Assembly (NCBI GenBank): GCA_021773055.1
Contig: JAJFKV010000064.1
Location: 1 to 64,000 of the forward strand
Length of the DNA: 64,000 bases
Reading direction: 5' to 3'
Origin: Woeseiaceae bacterium
GTDB taxonomy: Bacteria > Pseudomonadota > Gammaproteobacteria > Steroidobacterales > Woeseiaceae
Shown here: positions 44,277 through 56,344 of the stretch, one piece after another
Layout: every line of letters starts with the position of its first letter
Position numbering within the stretch: the stretch's first letter is position 1
The notes under the pieces: model-generated
What the model was told of the DNA's origin: nothing
The model's input: only the letters and a program-made list of their open reading frames with translations
Databases searched by the model: none
Program-made: the position numbers and the translations under genes

Positions 44277-45260
44277 TTGAATGCTGTCCAGATTTTTCGG
44301 GACGTGGTTCTCGAACCCGCCGACAACAACCGCCTGGCCAATCTTTGCGGCCAGTTTGATGAACACTTACGACAGATCGAACGCCGCCTGGAAGTTGAAA
44401 TCGCCAGTCGCGGCCATCGCTTTCGTGTCACGGGGCGCCCGGGTGCCGCGGAGGTTGGTGGCGACGTCTTGTTGTCGCTGTTTGCGATGACGGATCAGGA
44501 GCGACTGGATCCCGAACGCGTTCACATGATGTTGCAGGAGTCGTTTATGGACAATGCTGAAACAAGTGCAGCTGATGGTGCGTCGGAAGTGTCGAATGAC
44601 GAGATTGTAAGCATTCAAACTCGACGCAAACTAATTCGTCCGCGCGGTGCGAATCAGACCGCGTACCTGCGCAGAATTCGTGACCATGATTTGGCCTTCG
44701 GTATTGGTCCTGCCGGAACCGGCAAAACCTACCTGGCAGTCGCGAGCGCGGTGGATGCTCTGGAAAACGAGCAAGTTCGTCGAATTGTGCTGGTGCGGCC
44801 AGCGGTCGAGGCGGGCGAAAGACTTGGTTTCCTGCCTGGAGATCTGTCGCAGAAAGTCGATCCTTACCTGCGACCGATGTACGACGCGCTGTATGACATG
44901 ATCGGTGCAGAACGCGTGACACAATTGATCGAGCGTAACGTCATAGAGGTAGCGCCACTGGCATTCATGCGCGGTCGATCGCTAAATGAGTCGGTTGTTA
45001 TTCTGGATGAAGCACAGAACACAAGCAACGAACAGATGAAAATGTTCCTGACGCGTATCGGTTTCGGATCACGCGCTGTAGTGACAGGTGATATCACGCA
45101 AATCGATTTGCCCTCAGGCCAGATGTCCGGACTCAGGAACGCGGCTGAAGTCTTGAAGGACGTAAGAGGTGTTTCCTTCACTTATTTCTCACCAAAGGAT
45201 GTCGTTCGTCACGAACTTGTACAGCGCATCGTCGAAGCCTACGAAAAAGATGACCGTTGA
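44277..45260 (+). CDS. ybeZ: PhoH-like ATPase (YbeZ)
   Basis: The 327-residue protein has the N-terminal segment LEPADNNRLANLCGQFDEHL shared with YbeZ and the Walker A GPAGTGKT, then Walker B SVVILDEAQN. The TTG at 44277 is the likely start, since no ATG precedes the conserved region; a GTG 24 bases later is an alternative. YbeZ partners YbeY in rRNA handling, and it overlaps ybeY by 11 bp. Confidence 0.93.
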   Translation: MNAVQIFRDVVLEPADNNRLANLCGQFDEHLRQIERRLEVEIASRGHRFRVTGRPGAAEVGGDVLLSLFAMTDQERLDPERVHMMLQESFMDNAETSAADGASEVSNDEIVSIQTRRKLIRPRGANQTAYLRRIRDHDLAFGIGPAGTGKTYLAVASAVDALENEQVRRIVLVRPAVEAGERLGFLPGDLSQKVDPYLRPMYDALYDMIGAERVTQLIERNVIEVAPLAFMRGRSLNESVVILDEAQNTSNEQMKMFLTRIGFGSRAVVTGDITQIDLPSGQMSGLRNAAEVLKDVRGVSFTYFSPKDVVRHELVQRIVEAYEKDDR

Positions 45261-45726
45261 CGTTCAATTTGCATCCGAAAAAGAAAACGCACCTGCATCG
45301 ATTGACATCGTCACCTGGGTCGGTCGCACCCTTGAAGCCGCGGGGCACGCAAGTGCAGTAGAAATATCGGTGCGTGTAGTCGACGCGGCCGAGATGCAGC
45401 TCCTTAACAAGGAGTTTCGTGAGCAAGACAAACCGACCAATGTATTGTCTTTTCCGGTGGGTGTTTTCGACGGCTTGCCGGGGGACGCAGATGTGCCGCT
45501 GGGTGACATCGTTATTTGCGCGGCAGTTGTGGCTGATGAGGCTGAGCAACAAGGCAAGGCGATCGCTGACCACTGGGCCCACATGGTCGTCCACGGGACC
45601 CTGCATTTGCTGGGTTTCGACCACGAAAGAGACGACGATGCCGCGAAGATGGAAAAACTGGAAATACAAATCATGACTGCCCATGGGGTTGCGAATCCCT
45701 ATGGAGAGTCTCCTCAAGAGAACTGA
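45250..45726 (+). CDS. ybeY: Endoribonuclease YbeY
   Basis: ATG 45250 gives 158 residues; the longer track frame lies in phoH. The zinc-binding motif HGTLHLLGFDH is intact. YbeY matures the 3' end of 16S rRNA and takes part in late 70S quality control. It overlaps phoH and is followed after 35 bp by corC. Confidence 0.96.
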   Translation: MTVDVQFASEKENAPASIDIVTWVGRTLEAAGHASAVEISVRVVDAAEMQLLNKEFREQDKPTNVLSFPVGVFDGLPGDADVPLGDIVICAAVVADEAEQQGKAIADHWAHMVVHGTLHLLGFDHERDDDAAKMEKLEIQIMTAHGVANPYGESPQEN

Positions 45727-45761
45727 TACACTTATTGTCAAACAGGTTGGACCACTCCCTT

Positions 45762-46613
45762 ATGAACGAAAAACCTCCAAGTACCAGCGGCTTGGGTACG
45801 CCCGGACTGGTTGCACGCGTGCTGCGGGCGATCAGGGGTGAACCCTGGAGCCGCGATGAAATTCAGACCTTTATCCAATCCGACGTCGAACTCGATGCTG
45901 AAGAGAAAAGCATGCTCTCCGGTGTGCTCGAGGTGTCCGAAATTCAGGCTCGCGAGGTCATGGTGCCGCGATCACAAATGGTCGTCATCGATATTGAAGA
46001 CGAGTTCGAAGATACGCTGAAACTAATCGTCGAATCAGGCCACTCTCGTTTCCCGGTCATCGGTGAAGATCGCGATGAGGTGCTCGGCATCTTGCTTGCC
46101 AAAGACCTGCTCCGTTACTACGGCAGCGACGAAGCCAAAGAGCTCACGATCAAGAAACTATTGCGGCCGGCGACGGTAATTCCTGAGTCGAAGCGCCTCA
46201 ACGCATTGCTGAAAGAATTTCGCGATAGCCACAATCATATGGCGATCGTCGTCGATGAATACGGTGGCGTCGCCGGGCTGTTGACCATCGAAGATGTTCT
46301 CGAAGAAATCGTCGGAGAAATCGACGACGAACATGATCGCGAGGAAGCCGAGTTTATCCGGCCGGACGGAGACCGTGATGGTAAGCCGAGTTTTGCCGTT
46401 CGTGCTCTGACTCGAATCGAGGATTTTAACGAGTACTTCGAATGCCAGCTGGACGATGAAGAATACGATACGCTCGGCGGTCTTGTGTTGCATGAGTTGG
46501 GACGACTGCCGCGCCGCGGTGAGAAAATCGAGTTTGGCGGGTTCTGTTTTTCGGTCATAAAAGTCGACGATCGGCGAATCGATTCTTTGCAGGTGCAACG
46601 TGAAGGTAGCTGA
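45762..46613 (+). CDS. corC: Magnesium/cobalt efflux protein CorC (YbeX)
   Basis: ATG 45762 gives 283 residues; the track uses TTG 45735, which is possible too. Two CBS domains (about 65-180) and a C-terminal CorC_HlyC domain (RRGEKIEFGGFCFSVIKVDDRR) are present. It works with CorA-type transport and, in the YbeX form, with ribosome metabolism. No membrane domain is fused, as expected for YbeX. Confidence 0.93.
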   Translation: MNEKPPSTSGLGTPGLVARVLRAIRGEPWSRDEIQTFIQSDVELDAEEKSMLSGVLEVSEIQAREVMVPRSQMVVIDIEDEFEDTLKLIVESGHSRFPVIGEDRDEVLGILLAKDLLRYYGSDEAKELTIKKLLRPATVIPESKRLNALLKEFRDSHNHMAIVVDEYGGVAGLLTIEDVLEEIVGEIDDEHDREEAEFIRPDGDRDGKPSFAVRALTRIEDFNEYFECQLDDEEYDTLGGLVLHELGRLPRRGEKIEFGGFCFSVIKVDDRRIDSLQVQREGS

Positions 46614-46618
46614 TTTCT

Positions 46619-48157
46619 GTGGCTAATAAGAATGATCAGAGTTTCCTGTTTTCTCTGGCGGCCGATCAGCCGCTAATGAGCCGAGGTCTTGCGTTCATAA
46701 TCGGTTGCGCGACGACACTTGTTTTTGCGCCGGCTGAGTGGTGGATTCTCGCGCCATTACTTACTTTGCCGCTGCTGTTTGTCGCGCTCACCAGGTCCCC
46801 AAGAGATGCGGCTGCACACTTTTTCTGGTTTGGCTTCGGACTATTTTTGACCGGCACCTATTGGATCTACATATCTGTGCACGTATTCGGTCATGCCGAA
46901 GTATGGGTCGCATTGCTGTTGATGGTTGGGCTGTCGCTCATCATGTCGATGTTCCTGTGGTCAGCCGGTTGGCTTACATCTCACCTGTCGCATGGTGAGC
47001 CGTGGCGCCTGTTCTTCATTGGTCCGGCGGCGTGGGTGCTGATTGAATGGGTACGGGGCTGGATTCTGACCGGATTTCCGTGGCTGGCACATGGCTACGG
47101 GCAAATAGATACTTCGCTCGCAGGATGGGCACCCGTGCTCGGTATCTACGGCATGTCGTTCATGTTGCTGTTGAGTACTGCGGCGATCCTCGTCGCGATC
47201 ATGACCGCCGGAAAAGAGCGTCTGATTGCGATCACCTTGGTCCTCGTACCATGGATTATTGGTGGCATGTTGTCTGTCATTGATTGGACGGAGCCGTACG
47301 GTAAGTCAATTCGCACCACCATTGTCCAGGCCGGGCTTTCGCAGGATCAAAAATGGCTGACCTCGCATCGACAACCAACACTCGACTTCTACCGGGGCGC
47401 GACCTTGAGTGTGCCGGAAAGCGAACTCGTCATCTGGCCGGAAGTCGCGATACCTGCGCTGCACACACAGGTTTCTGAATATCTGGATATCATCGACAGG
47501 GACGCCGAACGCAATCGCCAAACAGTGTTACTGGGCATCCTTGAAAACAACACAGAACGCAGTACCGAAGCTCGAATATTCAACAGCGTTTTGATGCTCG
47601 GTGGAGAGCAACGACAGTTCTACCGTAAACGGCACCTGGTGCCCTTTGGTGAGTACTTTCCGGTTCCGGCCAGTGTCCGGGAGTGGATGAAGATGCAGAA
47701 TCTTCCCTATTCTGACCTGGCGGCTGGCGAGGATATTCAACCGCTGCTGGTGGCTGCCAACGGCGCGAAACTTTCGGTCGCTGTGTGTTACGAAGACGCC
47801 TTTGGTGCGGAACAACTGTACGCATTTCCCGACGCAGATATTCTCATCAACGTCAGCAACGATGCCTGGTTTGGTGAGTCGATCGCTCCATTCCAGCACT
47901 TGCAGATTGCTCGTATGCGGGCGCTGGAAGTCGGTCGATTTTCCGTTAGATCGACCAATACCGGAATCAGTGCGTTCATTGGACCAGATGGTGAGCTTCT
48001 GAAGATAGCCGAGCAATTTGAAGAGGTCATCATGACGGCCGACATTCGATTGCATCGGGGTACAACCGCCTACTCAAATTGGGGCAATGGGCCTATCCTG
48101 GGGATCTGCTTCGCGATACTCGGTTTCTTCTGGGTTCGGAGCCGTGCGGGAATCTAG
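46619..48157 (+). CDS. lnt: Apolipoprotein N-acyltransferase
   Basis: The 512-residue protein has about six N-terminal membrane helices and a nitrilase domain. The catalytic Glu (WPEVAIPA), Lys (RKRHLVPFGEY) and Cys (VAVCYEDAFG) are all present. It adds the third acyl chain to lipoproteins such as LptE nearby. The start is GTG 46619; ATG 46676 would cut the first helix. Confidence 0.96.
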   Translation: MANKNDQSFLFSLAADQPLMSRGLAFIIGCATTLVFAPAEWWILAPLLTLPLLFVALTRSPRDAAAHFFWFGFGLFLTGTYWIYISVHVFGHAEVWVALLLMVGLSLIMSMFLWSAGWLTSHLSHGEPWRLFFIGPAAWVLIEWVRGWILTGFPWLAHGYGQIDTSLAGWAPVLGIYGMSFMLLLSTAAILVAIMTAGKERLIAITLVLVPWIIGGMLSVIDWTEPYGKSIRTTIVQAGLSQDQKWLTSHRQPTLDFYRGATLSVPESELVIWPEVAIPALHTQVSEYLDIIDRDAERNRQTVLLGILENNTERSTEARIFNSVLMLGGEQRQFYRKRHLVPFGEYFPVPASVREWMKMQNLPYSDLAAGEDIQPLLVAANGAKLSVAVCYEDAFGAEQLYAFPDADILINVSNDAWFGESIAPFQHLQIARMRALEVGRFSVRSTNTGISAFIGPDGELLKIAEQFEEVIMTADIRLHRGTTAYSNWGNGPILGICFAILGFFWVRSRAGI

Positions 48158-48174
48158 TGTGGTGTAACGAATAA

Positions 48175-51205
<3,031 letters not shown>

Positions 51206-51211
51206 CGCAAG

Positions 51212-51694
51212 ATGTTATTTGTTGCTGATGTAACGCATGCAGCTGTTGAAGCATTGTTGCGGCGATACGGGCTCAAACTTATTCTGCAAACAGACGGTTC
51301 CTCAATAACAGGCAGTTTCTGGGGTGATTCGGAAGCGGGCATCGTCGGCCGCAGCGTCTATGTCCGCAGCGACACACCAATACATTCCTTGCTGCACGAA
51401 ACCTGCCACGTCATTTGTATGACGGAGGATCGCCGTGCCGGCCTTGATCGCGATGCTGGTGGCGATGACCTGGAAGAGGCGGCTGTTTGCTACCTGCAGA
51501 TTATCCTGGCCGACTATATCAATGGTGTCGGCCGCGACTGGCTGATGCTGGATATGGACGCATGGGGCTATAGTTTTCGCCTCGGAAATACGCGTGCCTG
51601 GTTCGAGCAGGACGCCGAAGATGCCGCAGAGTTTCTTACGAATCATGGACTTCTGGATACGGCCGGCGCACCAATGTTCAATCTGCGCCTATAG
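51212..51694 (+). CDS. Putative HExxH metalloprotein of unknown function
   Basis: The 160-residue protein has HETCH at residues 62-66 (LLHETCHVICM), the zinc-metallopeptidase motif, with EE at 88-89 (DLEEAAVCYLQ) as a possible third ligand 22 residues later, gluzincin-like. AGxD repeats (RRAGLDRDAGGDD) lie between. I see no signal peptide. I recall similar uncharacterised proteins near lptE or holA in related bacteria. It starts 6 bases after lptE, so it is probably co-transcribed. Confidence 0.7.
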   Translation: MLFVADVTHAAVEALLRRYGLKLILQTDGSSITGSFWGDSEAGIVGRSVYVRSDTPIHSLLHETCHVICMTEDRRAGLDRDAGGDDLEEAAVCYLQIILADYINGVGRDWLMLDMDAWGYSFRLGNTRAWFEQDAEDAAEFLTNHGLLDTAGAPMFNLRL

Positions 51695-51718
51695 CTCAAC
51701 CGCAGTGTATAGTTTGGT

Positions 51719-52417
51719 ATGCCCTGGCCCCGCTACCTGCTGCATTTTGTCGTTATCGCGTTCATAACGTGGGCGCTGACGCAGATGGAAATCGCGTCCC
51801 CCGGCAGCCTGAAAATGCACATACTGCTGAGCGAGACTGATCGCTTCGGTACCAGCGAATTTTCCCCCGTCGAAATTATTCAGGCTATTATTCTCGCCGT
51901 TTGCGGCTTGATCATGGTTTGGGTGGCACGCCACTGCCCGACACAACGGCCCGTGGCCATATCGTTCGCGGGTATGGCGTCGGTATTCCTGATACGCGAG
52001 CTGGATTATTTTTTTGATCACTTAATTGCTGATAACCTGTGGCAGGTGCTGATTGTCATCATTGGCTCGCTCGTGATCGTCTACACGGTCAGGAATACAC
52101 GACGACTGCAGGTGGCACTCGCACGAATTTGGCCATCTCCGGGACTAACATTATTATTTGCAGGCGCTGTGATCCTGTTCGCTTTCGTGCGCTTCGTTGG
52201 CCATGAACCACTTTGGATGTCGATACTGGGCGATGACTACCAACGAATCATCAAGCTCGCGGTCGAGGAGTTCATTGAGCTGATCGGCTACTTCCTGTGG
52301 ATGATTGGCACCATCGAGTATGCGTTTCAGGCCAGAGCTTTAGCGATGGCGGAACCGCAACCAGCGGCACGAAGACGAAGAGACAAACGCCGGCATGATG
52401 CCGAAGGGCAATTCTGA
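51719..52417 (+). CDS. Polytopic membrane protein of unknown function
   Basis: The 232-residue protein has about six hydrophobic helices. An acidic motif lies in the membrane-proximal region (VEEFIELIGYFLWMIG), and IRELDYFFDHLI in the middle has charged residues in a helix. It ends in a very basic tail (AARRRRDKRRH). I do not recognise the family. It shares the transcript direction of lptE and the HExxH gene and is followed by repeats E4 and R8. Confidence 0.75.
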   Translation: MPWPRYLLHFVVIAFITWALTQMEIASPGSLKMHILLSETDRFGTSEFSPVEIIQAIILAVCGLIMVWVARHCPTQRPVAISFAGMASVFLIRELDYFFDHLIADNLWQVLIVIIGSLVIVYTVRNTRRLQVALARIWPSPGLTLLFAGAVILFAFVRFVGHEPLWMSILGDDYQRIIKLAVEEFIELIGYFLWMIGTIEYAFQARALAMAEPQPAARRRRDKRRHDAEGQF

Positions 52418-52449
52418 CTGGCGACCGAGTCTGATTACGTTGGTCACAG

Positions 52450-52532
52450 GGTCGTTGGCCAGGAAACTGTTTTCTGGAATGGCTCGCTGCGCTGCGCTTT
52501 ATTTCCTGTAAACAGTTTCCTGGCCAACAACC
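52450..52532 (+). repeat. Variable-arm palindrome E4
   Basis: Arms of 24 bases (GGTCGTTGGCCAGGAAACTG plus TTTT, 52450-52473, and inverse at 52509-52532) pair with only two mismatches. The core is GGAATGGCTCGCTGCGCTGC then GCTTTATTTCC. It lies between the ends of convergent genes. Its right flank has GACATCCGGCG, similar to AATCCGGCG beyond E3. Confidence 0.85.
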
Positions 52533-52593
52533 TTAAGAACACGGTAATGACATCCGGCGACGGGTATGGATCCGACCACCCGAGATCGGCTGG

Positions 52594-52618
52594 GCGACAT
52601 ATCAGGTCGCGCTCCTAC
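52594..52618 (-). repeat. GTAGGAGC REP-like element R8 giving the hisI stop
   Basis: On the minus strand GTAGGAGC precedes a GCGAC/GTCGC hairpin. The TAG in its head (rc of 52615-52617) is the stop codon of hisI. R1 likewise contains the rpsC stop. Confidence 0.8.
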
Positions 52619-53112
52619 AGGACCGTGGGGTTTGGCGCGTTTCCGTAGACTTCTTGCGGATCGAAGACTTTTTCAGTTTCGGTCCATTCGAGTTCTACCT
52701 GTCCGTCCGTTTGCTTGCGCGCGAAGTCTGCGCCGACCGGAACCTTGCGATAAAAGCAACTGCGGTAGCCAACATGGCAGCTGGCGCCGCCGCTGACACT
52801 TACTCGTAACCAGATGCAGTCCTGGTCGTCATCCACCAGCAGTTCGCGGACTGTTTGTACAAGTCCGCTGGTCGCGCCCTTGTGCCACAGAACCTGTCGG
52901 CTACGGCTGTAGTAGTGCGCTTCACCGATTGAAATGGTGAGTTGCAGTGCTTCCGCGTTCATATAGCCCTGCATTAGCAGCTCGCCGCTCTCGGCGTCGG
53001 TCGTTACGACGGTGATGAGGCCGCGGTCGTCGAACTTGGGCGCGAGGTCGTTGCCTTCCTCAACCTGCTCGATCGTTTCGCGAGCTGAAAATCTGACGAA
53101 CGGGACTGACAT
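52615..53112 (-). CDS. hisI: Phosphoribosyl-AMP cyclohydrolase
   Basis: ATG 53112 gives 165 residues, which is only the last quarter of the 645-residue track frame; the rest of that frame is antisense to cysS. Metal ligand cysteines are in [15 protein letters not shown], and [13 protein letters not shown] is the family signature. It opens the ring of PR-AMP in histidine synthesis. HisE is not fused and the rest of the his operon is absent. C-terminal residues APNPTVL end in the R8 repeat. Confidence 0.93.
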   Translation of the reverse strand: MSVPFVRFSARETIEQVEEGNDLAPKFDDRGLITVVTTDAESGELLMQGYMNAEALQLTISIGEAHYYSRSRQVLWHKGATSGLVQTVRELLVDDDQDCIWLRVSVSGGASCHVGYRSCFYRKVPVGADFARKQTDGQVELEWTETEKVFDPQEVYGNAPNPTVL

Positions 53113-53180
53113 TGCGGGTCCTTGGTAAAAGAGTTTTCGGGTCGAAAGAGTACCGGGCGTGGCGGTCAGCAGCAATATGT

Positions 53181-53225
53181 AGCGGCCAGCCGCTATATTG
53201 TTATTATTGGGTCCTTTGAAAGGAC
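53181..53225. promoter_or_regulatory. Paired palindromes in the hisI-cysS divergent gap
   Basis: AGCGG-CCAG-CCGCT (53181-53194) and GTCCTTTGAAAGGAC (53211-53225) flank TATATT (possible -10). The second would fold in the cysS leader next to the AGGA that may serve as SD. Both genes could be controlled from here. Confidence 0.4.
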
Positions 53226-53238
53226 GAGCCGCAAGACC

Positions 53239-54615
53239 ATGACCATACAGCTTCACGACACGCTTCAGGGCAAGAAAGTCCCCTTCGTACCGCAGAAAGA
53301 AGGCGAGGTGACGATGTACCTGTGTGGACCAACCGTCTATAACTTCGCGCACATTGGCAATGCCAGGCCAGCTGTTGTTTTCGACCTGCTCGCGCGCTTG
53401 CTGCGGCGGAGCTACAAATTGACGTTTGCCCGCAATATCACCGACGTCGACGACAGGATCAATGCTGCATCTGTCGAAACCGGTAAGCCCATCGAAGAGA
53501 TCACCGCGCGCTATATCAAAGCATACAACGATGACGTCGCCGCTCTCGGCGTGCGCCCGCCCGACGTCGAGCCGCGCGCGACGCGGCATATCGAAGAGAT
53601 GATTGCCATGATCGAAACTCTCATTGAGAAGGGTTTCGCCTATGAAGCCGAGGGCCATGTACTGTTCGATGTGTCGTCGAACGCGAGTTACGGCTCGCTT
53701 TCCAAACGCGACCTCAGAGAAATGATCGCCGGAGCACGTGTCGAAGTTGCTCCCTACAAGAAGGCGGCCCACGATTTCGTATTGTGGAAGCCATCGACAC
53801 CCGAATTGCCAGGCTGGGATTCTCCCTGGGGACGCGGACGACCCGGTTGGCACATCGAGTGTTCGGCGATGGCCGAAAAGCATTTGGGCACGACGATCGA
53901 TATTCATGCCGGTGGCCGCGACCTCGTTTTCCCACATCATGAAAATGAGATGGCACAAAGTTGTTGCGCCCATGATGGTGCACCGTTTGCGCGCTACTGG
54001 TTGCACAACGGATTTCTCAGCATGGACGAGACCAAAATGTCGAAGTCGCTCGGCAACGTCCTGCTGGTGCATGAATTGATCAAGACCATTCCGGGTGAGG
54101 TGATTCGCCTGGCATTGCTCGGTGCTCACTACAAGCAGCCGCTCGAGTGGTCGGCCGAGACAATCGAGTCGGCACGCCGCATGCTTGATCGCCTGTATGG
54201 GGCTGTGCAGGGGGTTGAGGTTCCGGAGGCTGCGCGTGCAGCGGCAGAGGTGCCAGAAGCATTGATTGCGGCCCTTGAGGACGACCTGAATTCGCCCAAG
54301 GCAATGGCCGCATTTTTCAGTCTGGCAAAGGATCTCAACAAAGCCACAGACGATGAAGTGAGGGTATCTCTCGCGGCACAAATGTACGCGAGCGGTGAGC
54401 TGATGGGACTGCTGGGTAACGATCCGGATGAGTGGTTTTCCGGACATGTTGAGGGTGATTTGTCGTCTGACGACATCGAGGCACTGATCGAAAAACGCAA
54501 CGCGGCGAAAGCGGCGCGCGACTTCGAAATGGCTGACGCCATTCGCGATCAACTTGGCGATGCCGGCGTCACGATTCAGGACAGCCGCGACGGAACGAGC
54601 TGGCGTCGGAGCTGA
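53239..54615 (+). CDS. cysS: Cysteinyl-tRNA synthetase
   Basis: ATG 53239 gives 458 residues (E. coli 461). Zinc-binding Cys29 begins [16 protein letters not shown] with HIGN at 38-41, and KMSKS is in [10 protein letters not shown]. It charges tRNA-Cys. It is divergent from hisI and followed after 2 bp by sufE. Confidence 0.97.
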   Translation: MTIQLHDTLQGKKVPFVPQKEGEVTMYLCGPTVYNFAHIGNARPAVVFDLLARLLRRSYKLTFARNITDVDDRINAASVETGKPIEEITARYIKAYNDDVAALGVRPPDVEPRATRHIEEMIAMIETLIEKGFAYEAEGHVLFDVSSNASYGSLSKRDLREMIAGARVEVAPYKKAAHDFVLWKPSTPELPGWDSPWGRGRPGWHIECSAMAEKHLGTTIDIHAGGRDLVFPHHENEMAQSCCAHDGAPFARYWLHNGFLSMDETKMSKSLGNVLLVHELIKTIPGEVIRLALLGAHYKQPLEWSAETIESARRMLDRLYGAVQGVEVPEAARAAAEVPEALIAALEDDLNSPKAMAAFFSLAKDLNKATDDEVRVSLAAQMYASGELMGLLGNDPDEWFSGHVEGDLSSDDIEALIEKRNAAKAARDFEMADAIRDQLGDAGVTIQDSRDGTSWRRS

Positions 54616-54617
54616 TC

Positions 54618-55043
54618 ATGGGCAACGAAATACAAGTCGCACAGCAAGAACTCATCGAAGACTTCGAGCTGTTCGAGGATTGGATGGATCGTTATCAATA
54701 CCTGATCGACATGGGTCGTCGCCTGCCCGACTTTCCCGACGCACTGCGGACGGATGAAAATCGGATCCGGGGTTGTCAGTCGCAGGTCTGGTTTGTTGCC
54801 AAAGAGCAAGATGGGCGCCTGCATTTTGAAGCAATCAGCGATGCCGCTATTGTTTCGGGTCTTATCGCCTTATTGCTGCGCCTGTACAGCGGTCGCAATC
54901 CTCAGGACATTCTTGATACGCCGCCAGACTTCGTTGCCGCGCTGCAGCTCGAAAGCCACCTGAGTCCCACGCGCAGCACGGGCCTGTCTTCCATGCTGGT
55001 CGCTATTCGCCGCTTCGCCGCAGACGCTTTGCAGGCAGCCTGA
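54618..55043 (+). CDS. sufE: Cysteine desulfuration protein SufE
   Basis: The 141-residue protein carries the active Cys in GCQSQVWFV (about residue 53). SufE takes sulfur from SufS for iron-sulfur clusters. The suf operon is not in the window. Being next to cysS links two cysteine-related genes. Its stop overlaps the yidD ATG. Confidence 0.93.
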   Translation: MGNEIQVAQQELIEDFELFEDWMDRYQYLIDMGRRLPDFPDALRTDENRIRGCQSQVWFVAKEQDGRLHFEAISDAAIVSGLIALLLRLYSGRNPQDILDTPPDFVAALQLESHLSPTRSTGLSSMLVAIRRFAADALQAA

Positions 55044-55303
55044 TGGCGAACGCCGTGAGCAAGGCGCTCGCGTGGCCGTTAATCCAGTTGCTGCGGTTCT
55101 ACAGAGTCGCGATCTCGCCGTGGCTGGGCGACAACTGCCGCTACGACCCGACCTGCTCCAGCTACGCGATAGAAGCGTTGGAGGTTCACGGGGTTATTCG
55201 AGGAACATGGCTGGCCGCCCGGCGCATAGGGCGCTGCCATCCCTGGGGTGGGTCGGGTTACGATCCAGTTCCAAAGAACGACAAGAATGCCGATGAAACC
55301 TAG
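55043..55303 (+). CDS. yidD: Membrane protein insertion efficiency factor YidD
   Basis: The 86-residue protein has an amphipathic N-terminal helix and the YidD signature [15 protein letters not shown], then [15 protein letters not shown]. It assists YidC. It is normally between rnpA and yidC at the dnaA locus, so this place is unusual. Confidence 0.95.
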   Translation: MANAVSKALAWPLIQLLRFYRVAISPWLGDNCRYDPTCSSYAIEALEVHGVIRGTWLAARRIGRCHPWGGSGYDPVPKNDKNADET

Positions 55304-56327
55304 CGAGTTACTGCAAACGGCCGTTGTGCCGATCACCAATCTCGGTGTGTTGCTGGCGTTGCTGATGTTCTGGCTAATGTTGATTCTGGCCTCGGCTGCC
55401 GGGATGTTGGGAATCTGGCTTGGCATAATCATCGTACCTGCGTTGTTTCGTTACCTAACGAATCTCGTGGAGACAATCGGAAGTAATCGAACGCCCGAGC
55501 CTCCCGGCAGCGAATTTTTTCGTTGGGTGGGCGAGTTCTGGAGTTTGTTCCCGTTTCTGATCGTGATCGCGCTGGCCCTGGCGAGCCAGATGCTTCATAG
55601 CGCCTCGGCCGATGCTCTGATGATCCTGTTGCTCGTCGTCGCAGGTTTGCTGTACCCGGCAATGCTGGGGGTGTTGTCGGTGACGCATTCACCGCTGCAA
55701 TCAATAAACCCGGTGGCTCTTAAGCATTTCATCCAACGCGTCGGTATCCAGTATCTGATCGCACCCGCATTTCTGCTTGTCATCATATATCTTAGTACTG
55801 TCGCGCAGGATCTCCCTTACAAGACTGATTTGCTGTTCGATTTGCTGCTGATTTTTTCCCTGCACGCGGTCATTGGCGGCATCATTTCGCCGCACGACAT
55901 TTTTGCCGACGTGTATATTCCGGATGCGGTTGAGGTTGGCGTCGGCGAAATTGACGAGCAAACAGAGAAATCCCGAAATGCGGCTTTGAGTCATGCCTAC
56001 GGATTCGTTAGCCGCGGCAATCGCGAGGGTGGTTTCCGGCACATTTTAGATGCCATTGATCGCGACCCGGATACGGTTGGCGCCTGGGCATGGTATTTCG
56101 ACCGAATGATTGGCTGGGAACAGAACGAGCACGCGCTGTTTTTTGCGCAACATTACATTCACGATATGCTACGGCACGGCGAGAATATCCCGGCGTTGAA
56201 GGTAATCATGCGATGTCGACTGCTTAATATGGACTTCAGGCCGTTGCGGGAAGACATCCCGGCGGCCATCGAGGCGGCGGAAAGTAGCGGAAATATCGAG
56301 CTAGCGGCTGTCCTGAAACGTGTGTGA
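55293..56327 (+). CDS. Membrane protein with C-terminal TPR-like part, unknown
   Basis: ATG 55293 gives 344 residues (55287 is an alternative; neither has a strong SD). It has about six helices in the first 200 residues with segments such as [12 protein letters not shown], then a soluble helical region ([33 protein letters not shown]) like a TPR. I cannot name a family. It overlaps yidD and ends 17 bp before the Trm112-like gene. Confidence 0.75.
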   Translation: MKPSELLQTAVVPITNLGVLLALLMFWLMLILASAAGMLGIWLGIIIVPALFRYLTNLVETIGSNRTPEPPGSEFFRWVGEFWSLFPFLIVIALALASQMLHSASADALMILLLVVAGLLYPAMLGVLSVTHSPLQSINPVALKHFIQRVGIQYLIAPAFLLVIIYLSTVAQDLPYKTDLLFDLLLIFSLHAVIGGIISPHDIFADVYIPDAVEVGVGEIDEQTEKSRNAALSHAYGFVSRGNREGGFRHILDAIDRDPDTVGAWAWYFDRMIGWEQNEHALFFAQHYIHDMLRHGENIPALKVIMRCRLLNMDFRPLREDIPAAIEAAESSGNIELAAVLKRV

Positions 56328-56344
56328 AGCGCTACAATAGCCGC

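Noticed and set aside
53113-53238. T-box or other amino-acid riboswitch before cysS
   Set aside because: The gap is too short, lacks the T-box sequence, and T-boxes are very rare in this phylum.
52615-54552. 645-residue minus-strand ORF
   Set aside because: Only the last 165 codons are hisI, which has its own ATG at 53112. The rest is an open antisense frame over cysS.
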